46,820 nucleotides of DNA, taken from positions 1 to 46,820 of the forward strand of contig CAMUJH010000032.1 in the NCBI GenBank assembly GCA_947089145.1, given 5' to 3'. Shown piece by piece: positions 26,510 to 37,861 of the stretch. The notes below the pieces were generated by a model. It saw nothing but the letters and a program-made list of their open reading frames with translations. It was not told the DNA's origin and ran no database searches. Position 1 is the first letter of the stretch. Each line of letters begins with the position of its first letter. A program made the translations under genes and the position numbers. This stretch comes from an uncultured Hungatella sp. Lineage in GTDB: Bacteria; Bacillota; Clostridia; Lachnospirales; Lachnospiraceae.

Positions 26510-26827
26510 ATGACAAAAGACAGAAAATACAGAGTTGTCGTTTCTGACCGGGCTAAAAGGATGCTGGGAACACATATCCGTTTTATGGCACAAGTCAGCA
26601 AGGAGGCGGCAGCGGCAAAAAAGAAACAGCTTATGACTGCCATGGGTTCACTCTCCCGAAACCCGCAGCGTTTTCCCTTCTTTGAGGAACCATACATTCC
26701 CCAAAACAAATATCACAAGATGTTTGTAGAAAAGTGGTATCTGATTCTTTATCAGGTACAAGACGATATCGTCTATGTAGAATATATCCTTGATTGCCGC
26801 AGGGAATACGGCTGGCTTGTACATTGA
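26510..26827 (+). CDS. Type II toxin, RelE/ParE family
   Basis: 105 residues: YRVVVSDRAKRMLGTHIRFM, then MGSLSRNPQRFPFFEEPYIP, HKMFVEKWYLILYQVQ and VEYILDCRREYGWLV. This is the RelE/ParE superfamily fold, with the late beta strands and Arg-rich end closest to ParE-type or plasmid-stabilisation toxins. Paired with a Phd/YefM antitoxin 3 bp upstream. Known targets are ribosome-bound mRNA (RelE) or gyrase (ParE); sequence alone does not settle which. Both genes look intact. Confidence 0.88.
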   Translation: MTKDRKYRVVVSDRAKRMLGTHIRFMAQVSKEAAAAKKKQLMTAMGSLSRNPQRFPFFEEPYIPQNKYHKMFVEKWYLILYQVQDDIVYVEYILDCRREYGWLVH

Positions 26828-27246
26828 CCGTATTTCTATGAACAACATCTTTCCCGCCAACGAGAAATAATAAAGCAGGTACAGCCATTTAAGGGGCTGT
26901 GAAAAAAGTCACTATTTTCTGCAGGAAAATAACCGGATATTGCAGAAGACCGTTGTTATCAAAACGAGAGTGTAAAAAAATCTGTGTCTATGGGAATTTA
27001 GGTTTCCTTGATAAGAGTTCGATATGTAAGATATTGCTGTCGATTTTTTGAATTTTTTGTTGTTGATGACTCTTCCTATTTATAGTATAACCATTGTTGG
27101 GGTACTTATACATCCAATTCGTATTTTTTTACATCAAAAGAACGGCATCTTAAGAACTGCTTTTCTGTGGGCTCTGCCCACACCCGGCCTCAGGAATAAG
27201 ACTGGGATTTTCCGGCAATCCTTTAAATGCCGATGGAATAAGGCTG
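26828..27246. other. Intergenic stretch after the toxin gene
   Basis: No gene or RNA was recognised. The stretch is AT-rich (27030-27150) and ends in the hairpin described next. Confidence 0.5.
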
Positions 27247-27290
27247 GGGCGGCCCTCATTTAAGGTAAGCCGCCCTGGCTTTTTCTTTCT
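27247..27290 (+). terminator. GC-rich stem-loop with T-tail
   Basis: GGGCGGC (27247-27253) pairs with GCCGCCC (27269-27275), followed on the plus strand by TGGCTTTTTCTTTCTT. It fits a terminator for readthrough from the toxin-antitoxin side, and it abuts the IS256 remnant. Confidence 0.6.
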
Positions 27291-27535
27291 TATAAATACT
27301 CTGTCAGCCTTTCCCCATATAATACAATCAACTGGTTCAGCACCTGATCCCATCCACGGTATCTCTGGGTCCATTTTTTCGTGATGTTTTCACTGGCCAG
27401 ATACAGCATTTTTTCTAAAGACTGGTCACTTGGAAATACACTTTTGGCCTTTGTTACTTTCCGATACTGACGGTTTAGACCCTCTAGAATATTTGTGGTA
27501 CTATCACGAAATCGGTATAGTACCACCTATTTGAT
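27290..27535 (-). mobile_element. IS256-family transposase, C-terminal remnant
   Basis: About 78 residues reading DSTTNILEGLNRQYRKVTKA, then KSVFPSDQSLEKMLYLASEN and ITKKWTQRYRGWDQVLNQLI. This is the conserved C-terminal end of IS256/mutator transposases (normally about 400 residues, DDE type). The catalytic core is absent, so it is inert. No terminal inverted repeat could be assigned. It marks a past insertion between the toxin-antitoxin unit and the decayed sirtuin cluster. Confidence 0.85.
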
Positions 27536-27550
27536 ACATCGACTATGAGA

Positions 27551-27964
27551 CTATCCATCCAACGCACCATTAAATTTATATCCAATCCCCCATACCGTTA
27601 AAATATAAACTGGCCTCGTTGGATTCGGTTCAATCTTCTTTCTGATTCTATGAATCAGTCTTACCACGTTGTCTTCCGCACTCAGGCAGGGCATGTTCCA
27701 TACCTGTTCATAGATTTGGTTTTTAGAAAATACCTGACCTGGATATTTTGCTAATAAGTACAGAATATCAAATTCGTAATTGGTCAGTTCGATATGGTTA
27801 CTGCTCTGTTTGACGGTTCGGGATTTGGGATCGATTTTAAAATCACCATATTTCAAAAGAGTATCTACTGATTCAATTTGTTGCTTTTCTTCAAAAGAAA
27901 TAAATAAATCATGAAAAGCTACGTTTTCTCCGTTGTCAAGAGTTGCGATTAATACTCTTTTCAT
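27551..27964 (-). CDS. OmpR/PhoB-type winged-helix protein lacking a receiver
   Basis: 137 residues. The C-terminal 95 are a textbook Trans_reg_C winged helix: NHIELTNYEFDILYLLAKYP, GQVFSKNQIYEQVWNM, VRLIHRIRKKIEPNPTRPVY and TVWGIGYKFN. The N-terminal 45 residues (MKRVLIATLDNGENVAFHDL) do not form a phospho-receiver. It is either a natural stand-alone DNA-binding protein or a response regulator whose receiver was lost at a deletion. ATG 27964 overlaps the stop of an eight-codon frame (ATG 27990) that itself overlaps the sirtuin remnant's stop. The adjacent IS256 remnant shows the area is rearranged. Confidence 0.7.
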   Translation of the reverse strand: MKRVLIATLDNGENVAFHDLFISFEEKQQIESVDTLLKYGDFKIDPKSRTVKQSSNHIELTNYEFDILYLLAKYPGQVFSKNQIYEQVWNMPCLSAEDNVVRLIHRIRKKIEPNPTRPVYILTVWGIGYKFNGALDG

Positions 27965-27983
27965 AGTTTTTTGCTCTGTTCTT

Positions 27984-28268
27984 TCATATGTATACTTCTC
28001 CAATATCCCCATTCAGGTATATTGATTGTTTTTCAATATCCTTCGGGCAGACAGCCTCTCCATAATTGATACAGGCATATACGGCTTTCGGATTCTCCGC
28101 CGTCATCTGCCAAAACGGTTATTTAATGATAACTGGGGTATTCCCACCTACCCCAATCTCCAATAACAAAATACGCATTCATTTATGACGACGGATTAAA
28201 TCATTGTACCTCTCCGCCGAAATCGATAAACCGGAACCTGCGCCGATCACAACAGCATCCGCATCATT
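27984..28268 (-). pseudogene. SirTM-type sirtuin (SIR2) remnant
   Basis: The 5' piece reads ADAVVIGAGSGLSISAE (the NAD-binding GAGSG motif), directly joined to RYNDLIRRHK-stop, MRILLLEIGVGGNTPVIIK-stop and PFWQMTAENPKAVYACINYG, then EAVCPKDIEKQSIYLNGDIG to the end at 27984. The ends match macrodomain-linked sirtuins; the roughly 180 residues between (Zn ribbon and catalytic His) are deleted, and two in-frame stops are present. Known relatives ADP-ribosylate a lipoylated GcvH-like carrier and work with the adjacent macrodomain. Not functional here. Confidence 0.75.
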
Positions 28269-28672
28269 TCCGCACAGTCCATGCGGAGCTGTATCCCGCT
28301 GAACGAATGGATGCAGTTGTCAATACATTTGTGATTCGGCACATAACATCCCGTCATGCCGCTGTTTGCTGCATTCACTATCGCGTCACAGCGCAGGGTG
28401 GTGATATCCCCCTGCCAGAGATATAATCCATCCGATACCGGGTCCAGATCCTCAAGGTCCGTAATTCCTTTGGCAGCCGTTTCTGCCTGCAGGTATTCAT
28501 CCTGCACTGTGAGAAATTCCCTGCTAATCTTCCTGGGAGGCCGAACATTCATTAATCCCCGAAGCAGCCGCTTCTGCTCCTCTCCCCCTGTCGGGATATC
28601 CATATTCCGATACTGCACATTTTCCTGCAGAAGTTCCCGTATCAAAAACTTCCTTCGTTCACCCTGATCCAT
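28247..28672 (-). pseudogene. Zinc macrodomain ADP-ribosyl hydrolase, C-terminally truncated
   Basis: 141 residues behind AAAGGAG. The N-terminal helical part (GGEEQKRLLRGLMNVRPPRK) leads to LYLWQGDITTLRCDAIVNAA, then NSGMTGCYVPNHKCIDNCIH, which holds the ADP-ribose NAAN motif and the Cys/His zinc cluster of SirTM-linked macrodomains. The frame ends shortly after IQLRMDC, where about 120 further residues (the phosphate-binding GGVxG-type loop) should follow. The end runs into the SIR2 remnant in another frame, so one deletion removed the macrodomain end and the gene boundary. It may bind but probably not hydrolyse ADP-ribose. Confidence 0.8.
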
Positions 28673-28714
28673 TCCTGACTCCTTTCTCTTCTGCGAAAGC
28701 TTTGCAAAGATGCC

Positions 28715-29323
28715 TTAGCACCCATAGAGGATAACCTGCTTCGGGCAGATTTCCGCGCACCGCCCACAATGCAGACAGCGGTTCTGGTCTATCACCGCAG
28801 GTCTGCCTGATATGTCGATACATTTCTGCGGGCAGACAGAATAGCACAATTTACATCCGATACAGCCCTGGCCTGCAAAATATCCCGTCTGCTTTGCCTT
28901 TGTATTCCCGATTACAAAGATGTCCCTGACTACATGGGACGGCTCGCTGATATCAAAGTATTCCCCTTCGGCCTCATATACGCAGAACACCTCCAATGCC
29001 ATGCGCGTATCATCCGGATAGATTTCCTGCATATATGCATTCTTCTCAAAAATCTCATCCAGCCTCTCCGAACCGATATTTTTCACTTTCCCCCTCAGTG
29101 AGACAGCCGCCTTGCCTTTTGTTGCGGAAACTGCGATAAACTGCTGCTCCATGACCTGCCTGTAAAATTCTTTCCCTCTGGCCGTCAAAAAATATACACC
29201 CTTATCATCCCAAAGCATCATATCGATCACTCGGGTCTGGGGATGTCCGTCCGCCCCTATGGTGGCCACCGTCGCAGAATGGAACTCCTCCACCAGTTTT
29301 TTCAAATACACCTTGTTTTCCAT
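28715..29323 (-). CDS. Flavin-split-barrel/2[4Fe-4S] ferredoxin fusion protein
   Basis: 202 residues. An N-terminal pyridoxamine-phosphate-oxidase-like FMN barrel (about 1-130) includes FHSATVATIGADGHPQTRVI and GVYFLTARGKEFYRQVMEQQ. The C-terminal ferredoxin has two full clusters, CIGCKLCYSVCP and CLHCGRCAEICP. The cytosolic protein could pass electrons to or from bound FMN or F420-like flavin. It is intact, in contrast to the macrodomain and SIR2 genes downstream on the same strand (43-bp gap). The ECF-type gene ends 3 bp before its ATG. Presumed member of the ADP-ribosylation/redox cluster; its exact role is unknown. Confidence 0.85.
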   Translation of the reverse strand: MENKVYLKKLVEEFHSATVATIGADGHPQTRVIDMMLWDDKGVYFLTARGKEFYRQVMEQQFIAVSATKGKAAVSLRGKVKNIGSERLDEIFEKNAYMQEIYPDDTRMALEVFCVYEAEGEYFDISEPSHVVRDIFVIGNTKAKQTGYFAGQGCIGCKLCYSVCPQKCIDISGRPAVIDQNRCLHCGRCAEICPKQVILYGC

Positions 29324-29326
29324 AGT

Positions 29327-29828
29327 TTAACGTACCCCCTTCAATACCGGCGTGAGCCTTTTATAAACCATCATAGTAGAAATCCCGATTGCCAGTCCTT
29401 TCAGCACATTGAACGGAAGAACATGAAACAGTACCACATCCGGCTTCGTCTGGATAAAAGGAATAAATGCTAAAAGAAGCAGCCACCTGGTCTAGCGGCA
29501 TAAATATCTCAAACATGGGAAGCAGGATAAAATAATTTGCAGCTGCCGCAGCAATCCCCATAATGAAACTGCCCGCTATGCAGGAAACCCATGCCGTCTT
29601 CTTTGTTTTATGAAATCTATATATAAAGCCCGCCGCCCACACATAGGAAGCCCCTGTGAAGAAATTTGCCAGTTCCCCAACACCTCCCGTCGAAGTGGAT
29701 AACAGCTGCAGCCCATTTTTTACAAGCTCAATCATGACGCCGGAAACCGGCCCAAAAGCAAACGTCCCCACCAGCGCCGGGAAATCCGGCAGATCCATCC
29801 GGGCAAATGCCGGGGATTCCAATTACTT
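29327..29828 (-). pseudogene. ECF transporter S component (RibU-like), broken
   Basis: The surviving core reads MDLPDFPALVGTFAFGPVSG, VMIELVKNGLQLLSTSTGGV, GELANFFTGASYVWAAGFIY and AAAANYFILLPMFEI, close to riboflavin-type energy-coupling-factor S components. The first membrane helix is missing (a stop lies upstream at the junction). Near 29475 the frame shifts, and the last helix continues as LAFIPFIQTKPDVVLFHVLP, ending KGVR-stop at 29327. It would have been a membrane vitamin-binding subunit working with a shared EcfAAT module. A flavin link with the FMN protein downstream is attractive but inferred. Confidence 0.75.
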
Positions 29829-29911
29829 TAAATCAGTTTCTTCCAAGTTGATAGAAGACATCCGCAATGTAACCGGCCCCGCCGCAAAGAACTGGCAACT
29901 GCAGCCGTTAT

Positions 29912-30235
29912 TTACAAAAACGAAAACAATTCATCAGGGACGTTCTTTTTACCTAAATTCGGTTCCGTTATTTTTCCTATTGCATGTCTGGTAGGAAAGA
30001 TCATAACCACAGTTGCGTCAGCCGGTGCGTAAAGTTTTCCGTTTATCGGTTCAATTCCAACGCCAGCCCCCATTGTTCCCGCAGAAAAAACCGGATCTGC
30101 CACCTGCCCTAAAGCAATGACCTGGCCTTCCATAGGGCAATATACGGTTTTCATTTTATAAGTCATGCTTTCTCTAATTTGAGCTGGTATTTGTTTTGTC
30201 TCTCTGTTTCCCGATAATTTACCAAATAATCCCAT
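29912..30235 (-). pseudogene. PTS EIIA (glucose-type), truncated
   Basis: 107 residues starting MGLFGKLSGNRE behind GGGGAG. It shows PMEGQVIALGQVADPVFSAG, then VGIEPINGKLYAPADATVVM and FPTRHAIG, the first two-thirds of a Crr-like EIIA. The active-site His motif (LLIHIGLDTV) is lost; after HAIG the sequence is unrelated (KITEPNLGKKNVPDELFSFL) and ends. The gene is 15 bp downstream of the intact GH1 gene, so it was the third gene of the EIIBC-GH1-EIIA operon. A deletion joined it to the ECF remnant. Phosphorylation of the EIIBC must rely on another EIIA, for example the one fused in TreP. Confidence 0.85.
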
Positions 30236-30250
30236 AATTCTCCCCTCGTC

Positions 30251-33098
<2,848 letters not shown>

Positions 33099-33266
33099 AA
33101 TAATGGCCCCTTTCTTATTATGTAGGTATTCTTCATTACTGTCCGGCCAGACACGCAACTTATTGATAATGTTATTATAAAATCCTACAATATATTTGTA
33201 AAACTATGATTTTTAATATATAATATTTTCTATCTAAATATATAAAATTTTGAAAGAAGCCATTCC

Positions 33267-34211
33267 ATGACCCGCGATGATCTTACAACCTTCCTTGCCA
33301 TCGCTGAGAGCGGCAGCCTGCGTCAGGCCGCCGACAGTCTGTATATCGGGCAGGGAACCGCAAGTTTACGTTTAAAACGCCTGGAAGAAGAACTGCAGGT
33401 ATCTCTCTTTTACCGTCATAAAGGAATCAAAGGAGTCCGCCTGACACCAGAGGGGGAATCTTTTCTTAACATTGCCCAGCAGTGGCTCGCTTTATGGAAA
33501 AATGCCGAGCAGCTGAAACATATGAAAACGTATCGGGAGCTTCATGTCGCCGCCCCCGATACGTTCAACAACTTTCTTCTGATTGATGTATACTGTTCTT
33601 TTACAAAAAAACATCCGGAGACTGTTCTCACCATTCAGACAGAACACTCTACGGAAGTTCATCAACTGATTGAAAACCAGCAAATGGACATAGGCTTTGC
33701 GTCAAATCTCCATCCTTTTTCCAATGTGGTCGCTACTCCATTCTTTTCCGAGGATATGGTATGTGTCTGTCATGCAGACTCTGCCTTTGCAAACTCCGGA
33801 AACTTCAGCGATCTGCAATCATACAACGAAGTATATTCTCCTGTTTCCACGGAATATGGGCTTTGGCATAAACAGTTTTTCCCTAATACCGGAAGATTCA
33901 GGATCACAACCGGCACTGCTTCCATGCTTCCATATTTTATGGAAGATCCGGATTCATGGACTATTGTTCCCAGCACAATCGCTCAGCTGCTGCTTGCAAA
34001 AATTCCTGGCCTTGTCCGCCTGCCCATCAGCTTTTCGCCTCCCCGCCGGACCGCCTATATTTTACTCCACCGGTATTCTAAACCCTGGATCAGAGACCTG
34101 ACAAGCCTGCTGGTACACGATGTCATAAATCATATACAGAAAAATTATCAGGTGAGTTTGTATAAAAAAGAATTAGCCCAGGCGTTTCCTGCGAATCCTC
34201 TTTCTGAATAA
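33267..34211 (+). CDS. LysR-family regulator
   Basis: 314 residues. The N-terminal LysR helix-turn-helix is TRDDLTTFLAIAESGSLRQA then ADSLYIGQGTASLRLKRLEE, followed by LQVSLFYRHKGIKGVRLTPE. The C-terminal co-inducer domain (about 90-300) has two periplasmic-binding-like lobes. It is divergent from the EIIBC gene across a very AT-rich gap (33170-33250), the classic LysR arrangement, so a role in beta-glucoside operon control is likely. LysR control of a PTS beta-glucoside operon is less common than antiterminator or GntR control. Effector unknown. Confidence 0.9.
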   Translation: MTRDDLTTFLAIAESGSLRQAADSLYIGQGTASLRLKRLEEELQVSLFYRHKGIKGVRLTPEGESFLNIAQQWLALWKNAEQLKHMKTYRELHVAAPDTFNNFLLIDVYCSFTKKHPETVLTIQTEHSTEVHQLIENQQMDIGFASNLHPFSNVVATPFFSEDMVCVCHADSAFANSGNFSDLQSYNEVYSPVSTEYGLWHKQFFPNTGRFRITTGTASMLPYFMEDPDSWTIVPSTIAQLLLAKIPGLVRLPISFSPPRRTAYILLHRYSKPWIRDLTSLLVHDVINHIQKNYQVSLYKKELAQAFPANPLSE

Positions 34212-34240
34212 ATAATTATAAACAAAAATAACCGCTGACA

Positions 34241-35149
34241 TCAGATTATCTTTACCAGATATTCAATCATCGGTATGCTGATCAGTGACATAAGCGTTGA
34301 AGTAACAAGCACTTTTGACGCGAACTCCGGATTGCGGCCATACTTTTGTGAGAGAATCACAGTTGTTGTAGGCGCAGGCATGGCCGACAGTAATACACAT
34401 ACCTGTCTGGCCAGCGTATCCAGGGGTGTAAGCCGCAAAATAAAAATCAAAACTAAGGGAATAAGAAATAAGCGGTAAATACTGAATATTGTCGCGTGAA
34501 CGCTGAACATTTCTTTTAATTTCAGATCGCTTAATACACTTCCGATTACAATGAGACATATGGCTGTCGTACAATTTCCAAGGGCGCTTAAGGTTGAGCT
34601 GATTGAGTCTGGAAGGTAAATTCCATTGGTGTACAGATACATGATGCCGATTCCTGCAAAAATAGATACCACGCAGGGATGTGTAAGAATTTTTCTGACC
34701 ACTTCTTTTTTATCTACCTTTGCGTACAGCGGCAGTCCATAGAGCCACATAAAAATCCGCTGCGGAATCACAAAGATCGACGCATATAAGACACCCGTAG
34801 TTCCATATACGGCACCTATTACAGGAATCCCAATAAAGCTGGCATTGGTTACCATGGTAGAGTATTTACATGCCGCCTGCTCTTCCTTCGGAAATTTTCT
34901 ATAAAGGAAAAGATTTAATCCCATATAAAAGAGCTGAATACAAAATGCGGTTATCAAAACATAAATCGTCGCCTTTAATATTTCGGGTGACAGGTTCATT
35001 TGGAAAGAGCAGAGGATCGAACAAGGCAAGATTACACAAACTACAATATCTGTCAGTTGATTGCGTGTTTGAACACTTATCATCCTGATCTTTCCTAATA
35101 CATATCCAACAATCAGCAATAAAAATATTTCTATCTGAAGACTTACCAT
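34241..35149 (-). CDS. AEC-family transporter
   Basis: 302 residues from ATG 35149 (AAAGGGG about 8 nt upstream). Ten predicted membrane helices in two five-helix halves: LQIEIFLLLIVGYVLGKIRM, CVILPCSILCSFQMNLSPEI, and in the second half ICLIVIGSVLSDLKLKEMFS with VLLSAMPAPTTTVILSQKYG, the signature end of auxin-efflux-carrier-type permeases. Family members export or import malonate, malate and related organic acids. It is divergent from a TetR gene 160 bp away, which may regulate it. Substrate unknown. Confidence 0.88.
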   Translation of the reverse strand: MVSLQIEIFLLLIVGYVLGKIRMISVQTRNQLTDIVVCVILPCSILCSFQMNLSPEILKATIYVLITAFCIQLFYMGLNLFLYRKFPKEEQAACKYSTMVTNASFIGIPVIGAVYGTTGVLYASIFVIPQRIFMWLYGLPLYAKVDKKEVVRKILTHPCVVSIFAGIGIMYLYTNGIYLPDSISSTLSALGNCTTAICLIVIGSVLSDLKLKEMFSVHATIFSIYRLFLIPLVLIFILRLTPLDTLARQVCVLLSAMPAPTTTVILSQKYGRNPEFASKVLVTSTLMSLISIPMIEYLVKII

Positions 35150-35251
35150 AATTATAACCCCTTTCCATTTGTTTCTGTCACACCCAATACTTAACTTTAC
35201 TTTTGTATCGTTGGAAAATTGTTTCTGCATACACCGCCTTGTCCGCCAGTC

Positions 35252-35280
35252 TTGAAAATCCGACACTATGTTGTTATAAT
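35252..35280 (+). promoter_or_regulatory. Promoter of the TetR gene
   Basis: TTGAAA (35252-35257), a 17-bp spacer and TATAAT (35275-35280), 30 bp upstream of the predicted TTG start. Confidence 0.7.
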
Positions 35281-35310
35281 AAAAGTCAATATGATAAGGG
35301 GGAGATGAAC

Positions 35311-35898
35311 TTGGCAATCTATCTGGAAGCCCGTAAAAAAACGAGAAATGACATTGTGCAGGCGTTTTGGGAAATCTATGCGCAAAGGGATATAACCTCC
35401 ATCACAGTAAAAGATATAGCCCGCCGCGCAGGCGTCCACCGCTCTACGTTCTATGTTTATTTCGACTGTATTTTTGATGTTCTCGCCGCTGTAAAGCAGG
35501 AGCAGTTAGAGAAGCTGAAAACGGTATGCGCCACCTTCATTTCCAGTGAAAGGGGCTATGCCGAATTTCTTGCCGCTATGAAGAAGCTGTATGATGAAAA
35601 CGAAAACTTTCTGGCAGTGCTGCTTCGACAGGACAGCGACTTTTCGTCAGAGTATCGTCAGGTCATGATTGACAAGCTGCGGGGCGACATAGGCTGGCAT
35701 ACCTATCCCGCAGGCTCAAAATCGGAGACCATTGTAAACTCTGTTCTTGACGGTATGATACGCTTTTTTATCACCTGTCTGCAAACACGGGTCTGTACCT
35801 TGGAAAGCGCTTACCAATTTGCTTCGCACAGCGTAGACAAAGGGATTGCCCCTGCGTTGGAACAGGAATTTGGTATCAAAGTCAGGGATGTCCTTTAA
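35311..35898 (+). CDS. TetR-family regulator
   Basis: 195 residues. The preferred start is TTG 35311: the GGGGGAG site ends one base before ATG 35305, leaving no spacing for it, but sits 6 nt from the TTG. The N-terminal helix-turn-helix is ITSITVKDIARRAGVHRSTF then YVYFDCIFDVLAAV, a clear TetR fold. The C-terminal ligand domain is helical and ends LEQEFGIKVRDVL. It is divergent from the AEC transporter and convergent with a flavoprotein gene. It could repress either; the AEC gene is closer by promoter arrangement. Confidence 0.88.
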   Translation: MAIYLEARKKTRNDIVQAFWEIYAQRDITSITVKDIARRAGVHRSTFYVYFDCIFDVLAAVKQEQLEKLKTVCATFISSERGYAEFLAAMKKLYDENENFLAVLLRQDSDFSSEYRQVMIDKLRGDIGWHTYPAGSKSETIVNSVLDGMIRFFITCLQTRVCTLESAYQFASHSVDKGIAPALEQEFGIKVRDVL

Positions 35899-35911
35899 TC
35901 GGATTTTAAGA

Positions 35912-35947
35912 CTGAGCGGCCAGGCAAAAAGCCCCCTGGCCGCTCAG
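35912..35947. terminator. Stem-loop between convergent genes
   Basis: Perfect 13-bp arms CTGAGCGGCCAGG and CCTGGCCGCTCAG around a 10-nt loop, between the convergent TetR and flavoprotein genes. It is probably a shared terminator, though neither side has a strong T-run. Confidence 0.65.
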
Positions 35948-35999
35948 TGCCGCAAAAAACGACGGTGCCGGGACATTAAAAATCCCTGTAACAACGGAG

Positions 36000-37649
36000 C
36001 TACTTCAGCCCGCAAGCGTGCCGAACCGCCGTGCGGCCGCTCCAGATATTGTTGGCGTTGCAGGAACCGGGGATGTCTATGGTATAGAGCCCCTTGTAAA
36101 GCGCCACACCGTCTACGCCCACAGCATAGAGATTGGAAACCACCCCGCCGCCGGCCGAACGGACCTCACCATAGGGAGTCGTATCCAGGCCGCCGATGGT
36201 GGTCAGAAAGTAGATGCCGCTGTTCTTGCTCATATAGTAGGGAGCAGTAGTCAGAGCTTTCATGTACCCTGCTTTTTTTCCAAACTCAATATCCTCGCCG
36301 TTTTCACAGGAGACATTGTATTTTTTCACTGTGGCAATGAAGGCTTCAGGGTCTATCCCCGCTTTGACTGCCAGTTCCTCCAGGGTATCGGCCTTAAAAA
36401 TACTGCCGTCATCTACTGCTATTTCTACCAAAGCGGCATTGTCGGTGCCAACGCCGGCAATCTCATCCATCAGCGCCTGATCGAAAACCGCATAGGTAAT
36501 TTCCTGGGAGCGCACTGCCTGGGCTGCGCGGCCGGGAACTTTCTCACTGCAATTCTCGTCTACAAAGCGCAGGCCGTCGCCATTGACCCATAGCGCAGAA
36601 GGATTCCGGGAAAGAGAACTGGAATTTCTCCCCAGCTTGGGATTCATGGGGTATTCCATCAAAGAGGCATTGTCCAGCCAGCTTTTCCCGCCGGCGGCCA
36701 GAGCCATGGTAATGCCGTCTCCGTTGTGACCGGGCATCCCAAAGACCTCTGTTTCTTCTACATTGTATCCCATTTGGGCAATCAGCTCATCATTGTCGGC
36801 AAAACCGCCAGTGGCAAGGATTACGGTTTTTGCCTCAATGTAAAGAGGCCCATCCGCGGACTGGGCGCAAATGCCTGCCACAGCGCCACTGTCATCCACC
36901 ACCAGCTTTTGACCCGGTGTCTCGTAGAGTATGGTACCGCCTAACTCCTCGATGCGGTTGACCATGGGAGTAACAAAGCCGTTACCGCCGTCCCTTTTGG
37001 TTTCCCCGACCCACCAGTGGGCGGTATCATAAACGCCGGTGCCGTTATAGTTGTCTACAAAATCTTCCATCATCAGGCAGCCCTGATCAATGAGCCAGTC
37101 GATGTTGTCGGCAGAGTCCTGGATTACCTTGCTCCAGCGGGTACCGTCCACGGAATAGTTGAAGGTCTCCATCTCCAGAGTAATGATTTGGGCCGGAGTA
37201 AGTTCAATGCCCAGCGCATCCTGGAATCGTGTGCCTACGCCCATAACGCAGGATGTGACGGTCCCGTTTCCTCCCGCCGTATTACGGGACTCCAGCACGA
37301 TTACGTTTTTATCCTGATTCAGAGCCTCCACTGCGGCGGTCAGACCGGACATTCCGGCACCCACGACCACGAAATCCGTGTTCATATCCCACGTTACGCT
37401 ATCTGCCGTGATAACACCTTCGTCAGCGGGCTCTTGAACGGTATCGGTCTGCTGGGAGCCGGCCGACAAAGCCGCGGAGCTTTCCGCCGGGGCGGATGTT
37501 GGCATGGCAGAGCTTTCCACCGAGTCAGATACCGGTATGGCGGGGCTTTCCGTCGAGTCAGCTGCCGGTTTGGCGCATCCGGCTAAGCCGGCCAGAGAAA
37601 GCGCCAGGACTGTCCCCAAGGTCCTTTTTAGAAAAAATGTTTTGTTCAT
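36000..37649 (-). CDS. FAD-binding surface flavoprotein lipoprotein
   Basis: 549 residues from ATG 37649 (GGAGGG about 9 nt upstream). The lipoprotein signal ends SLAGLAGCAKP. A degenerate Ser/Glu/Ala linker follows (DSVESSAMPTSAPAESSAAL), then FAD_binding_2 from about residue 92 (FVVVGAGMSGLTAAVEALNQ). It lacks the FMN domain of the 8.6-10.6 kb paralogue. In the region where fumarate reductases have His in H-x-T-x-GG, it reads YFLTTIGGLDTTPYGEV, with no His. It may therefore reduce or oxidise another substrate. It ends SCNANNIWSGRTAVRHACGL, the usual FAD-contact helix. Monocistronic; acceptor unknown. Confidence 0.88.
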   Translation of the reverse strand: MNKTFFLKRTLGTVLALSLAGLAGCAKPAADSTESPAIPVSDSVESSAMPTSAPAESSAALSAGSQQTDTVQEPADEGVITADSVTWDMNTDFVVVGAGMSGLTAAVEALNQDKNVIVLESRNTAGGNGTVTSCVMGVGTRFQDALGIELTPAQIITLEMETFNYSVDGTRWSKVIQDSADNIDWLIDQGCLMMEDFVDNYNGTGVYDTAHWWVGETKRDGGNGFVTPMVNRIEELGGTILYETPGQKLVVDDSGAVAGICAQSADGPLYIEAKTVILATGGFADNDELIAQMGYNVEETEVFGMPGHNGDGITMALAAGGKSWLDNASLMEYPMNPKLGRNSSSLSRNPSALWVNGDGLRFVDENCSEKVPGRAAQAVRSQEITYAVFDQALMDEIAGVGTDNAALVEIAVDDGSIFKADTLEELAVKAGIDPEAFIATVKKYNVSCENGEDIEFGKKAGYMKALTTAPYYMSKNSGIYFLTTIGGLDTTPYGEVRSAGGGVVSNLYAVGVDGVALYKGLYTIDIPGSCNANNIWSGRTAVRHACGLK

Positions 37650-37861
37650 ATTCCAGTTCCCTCCGTTTCGTAAAATGTAGTTCAGAACTTGTCGCTGCCA
37701 TTGAATCAAGCGGACTGATCATAATAAATTATAAAAAAGAACGATTTACAAAGCAATCTGCAAATACAGTCAATATGTCGGATTTTGGCCCAAAGAGATT
37801 GCCGGAGAAATCGGCGAACCACCATGGGAATCTGTTTGATAATAACGGAACAATGCCTGAT

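Noticed and set aside
27551-28012. Longer start for the winged-helix protein at 28012
   Set aside because: The first 16 codons overlap the end of the sirtuin remnant in another frame and are not protein-like; ATG 27964 is more natural.
36018-37586. Two long plus-strand frames opposite the flavoprotein gene (191 and 189 codons)
   Set aside because: The real gene on the minus strand has a signal peptide and FAD motifs; these frames have no start signals or recognisable domains.
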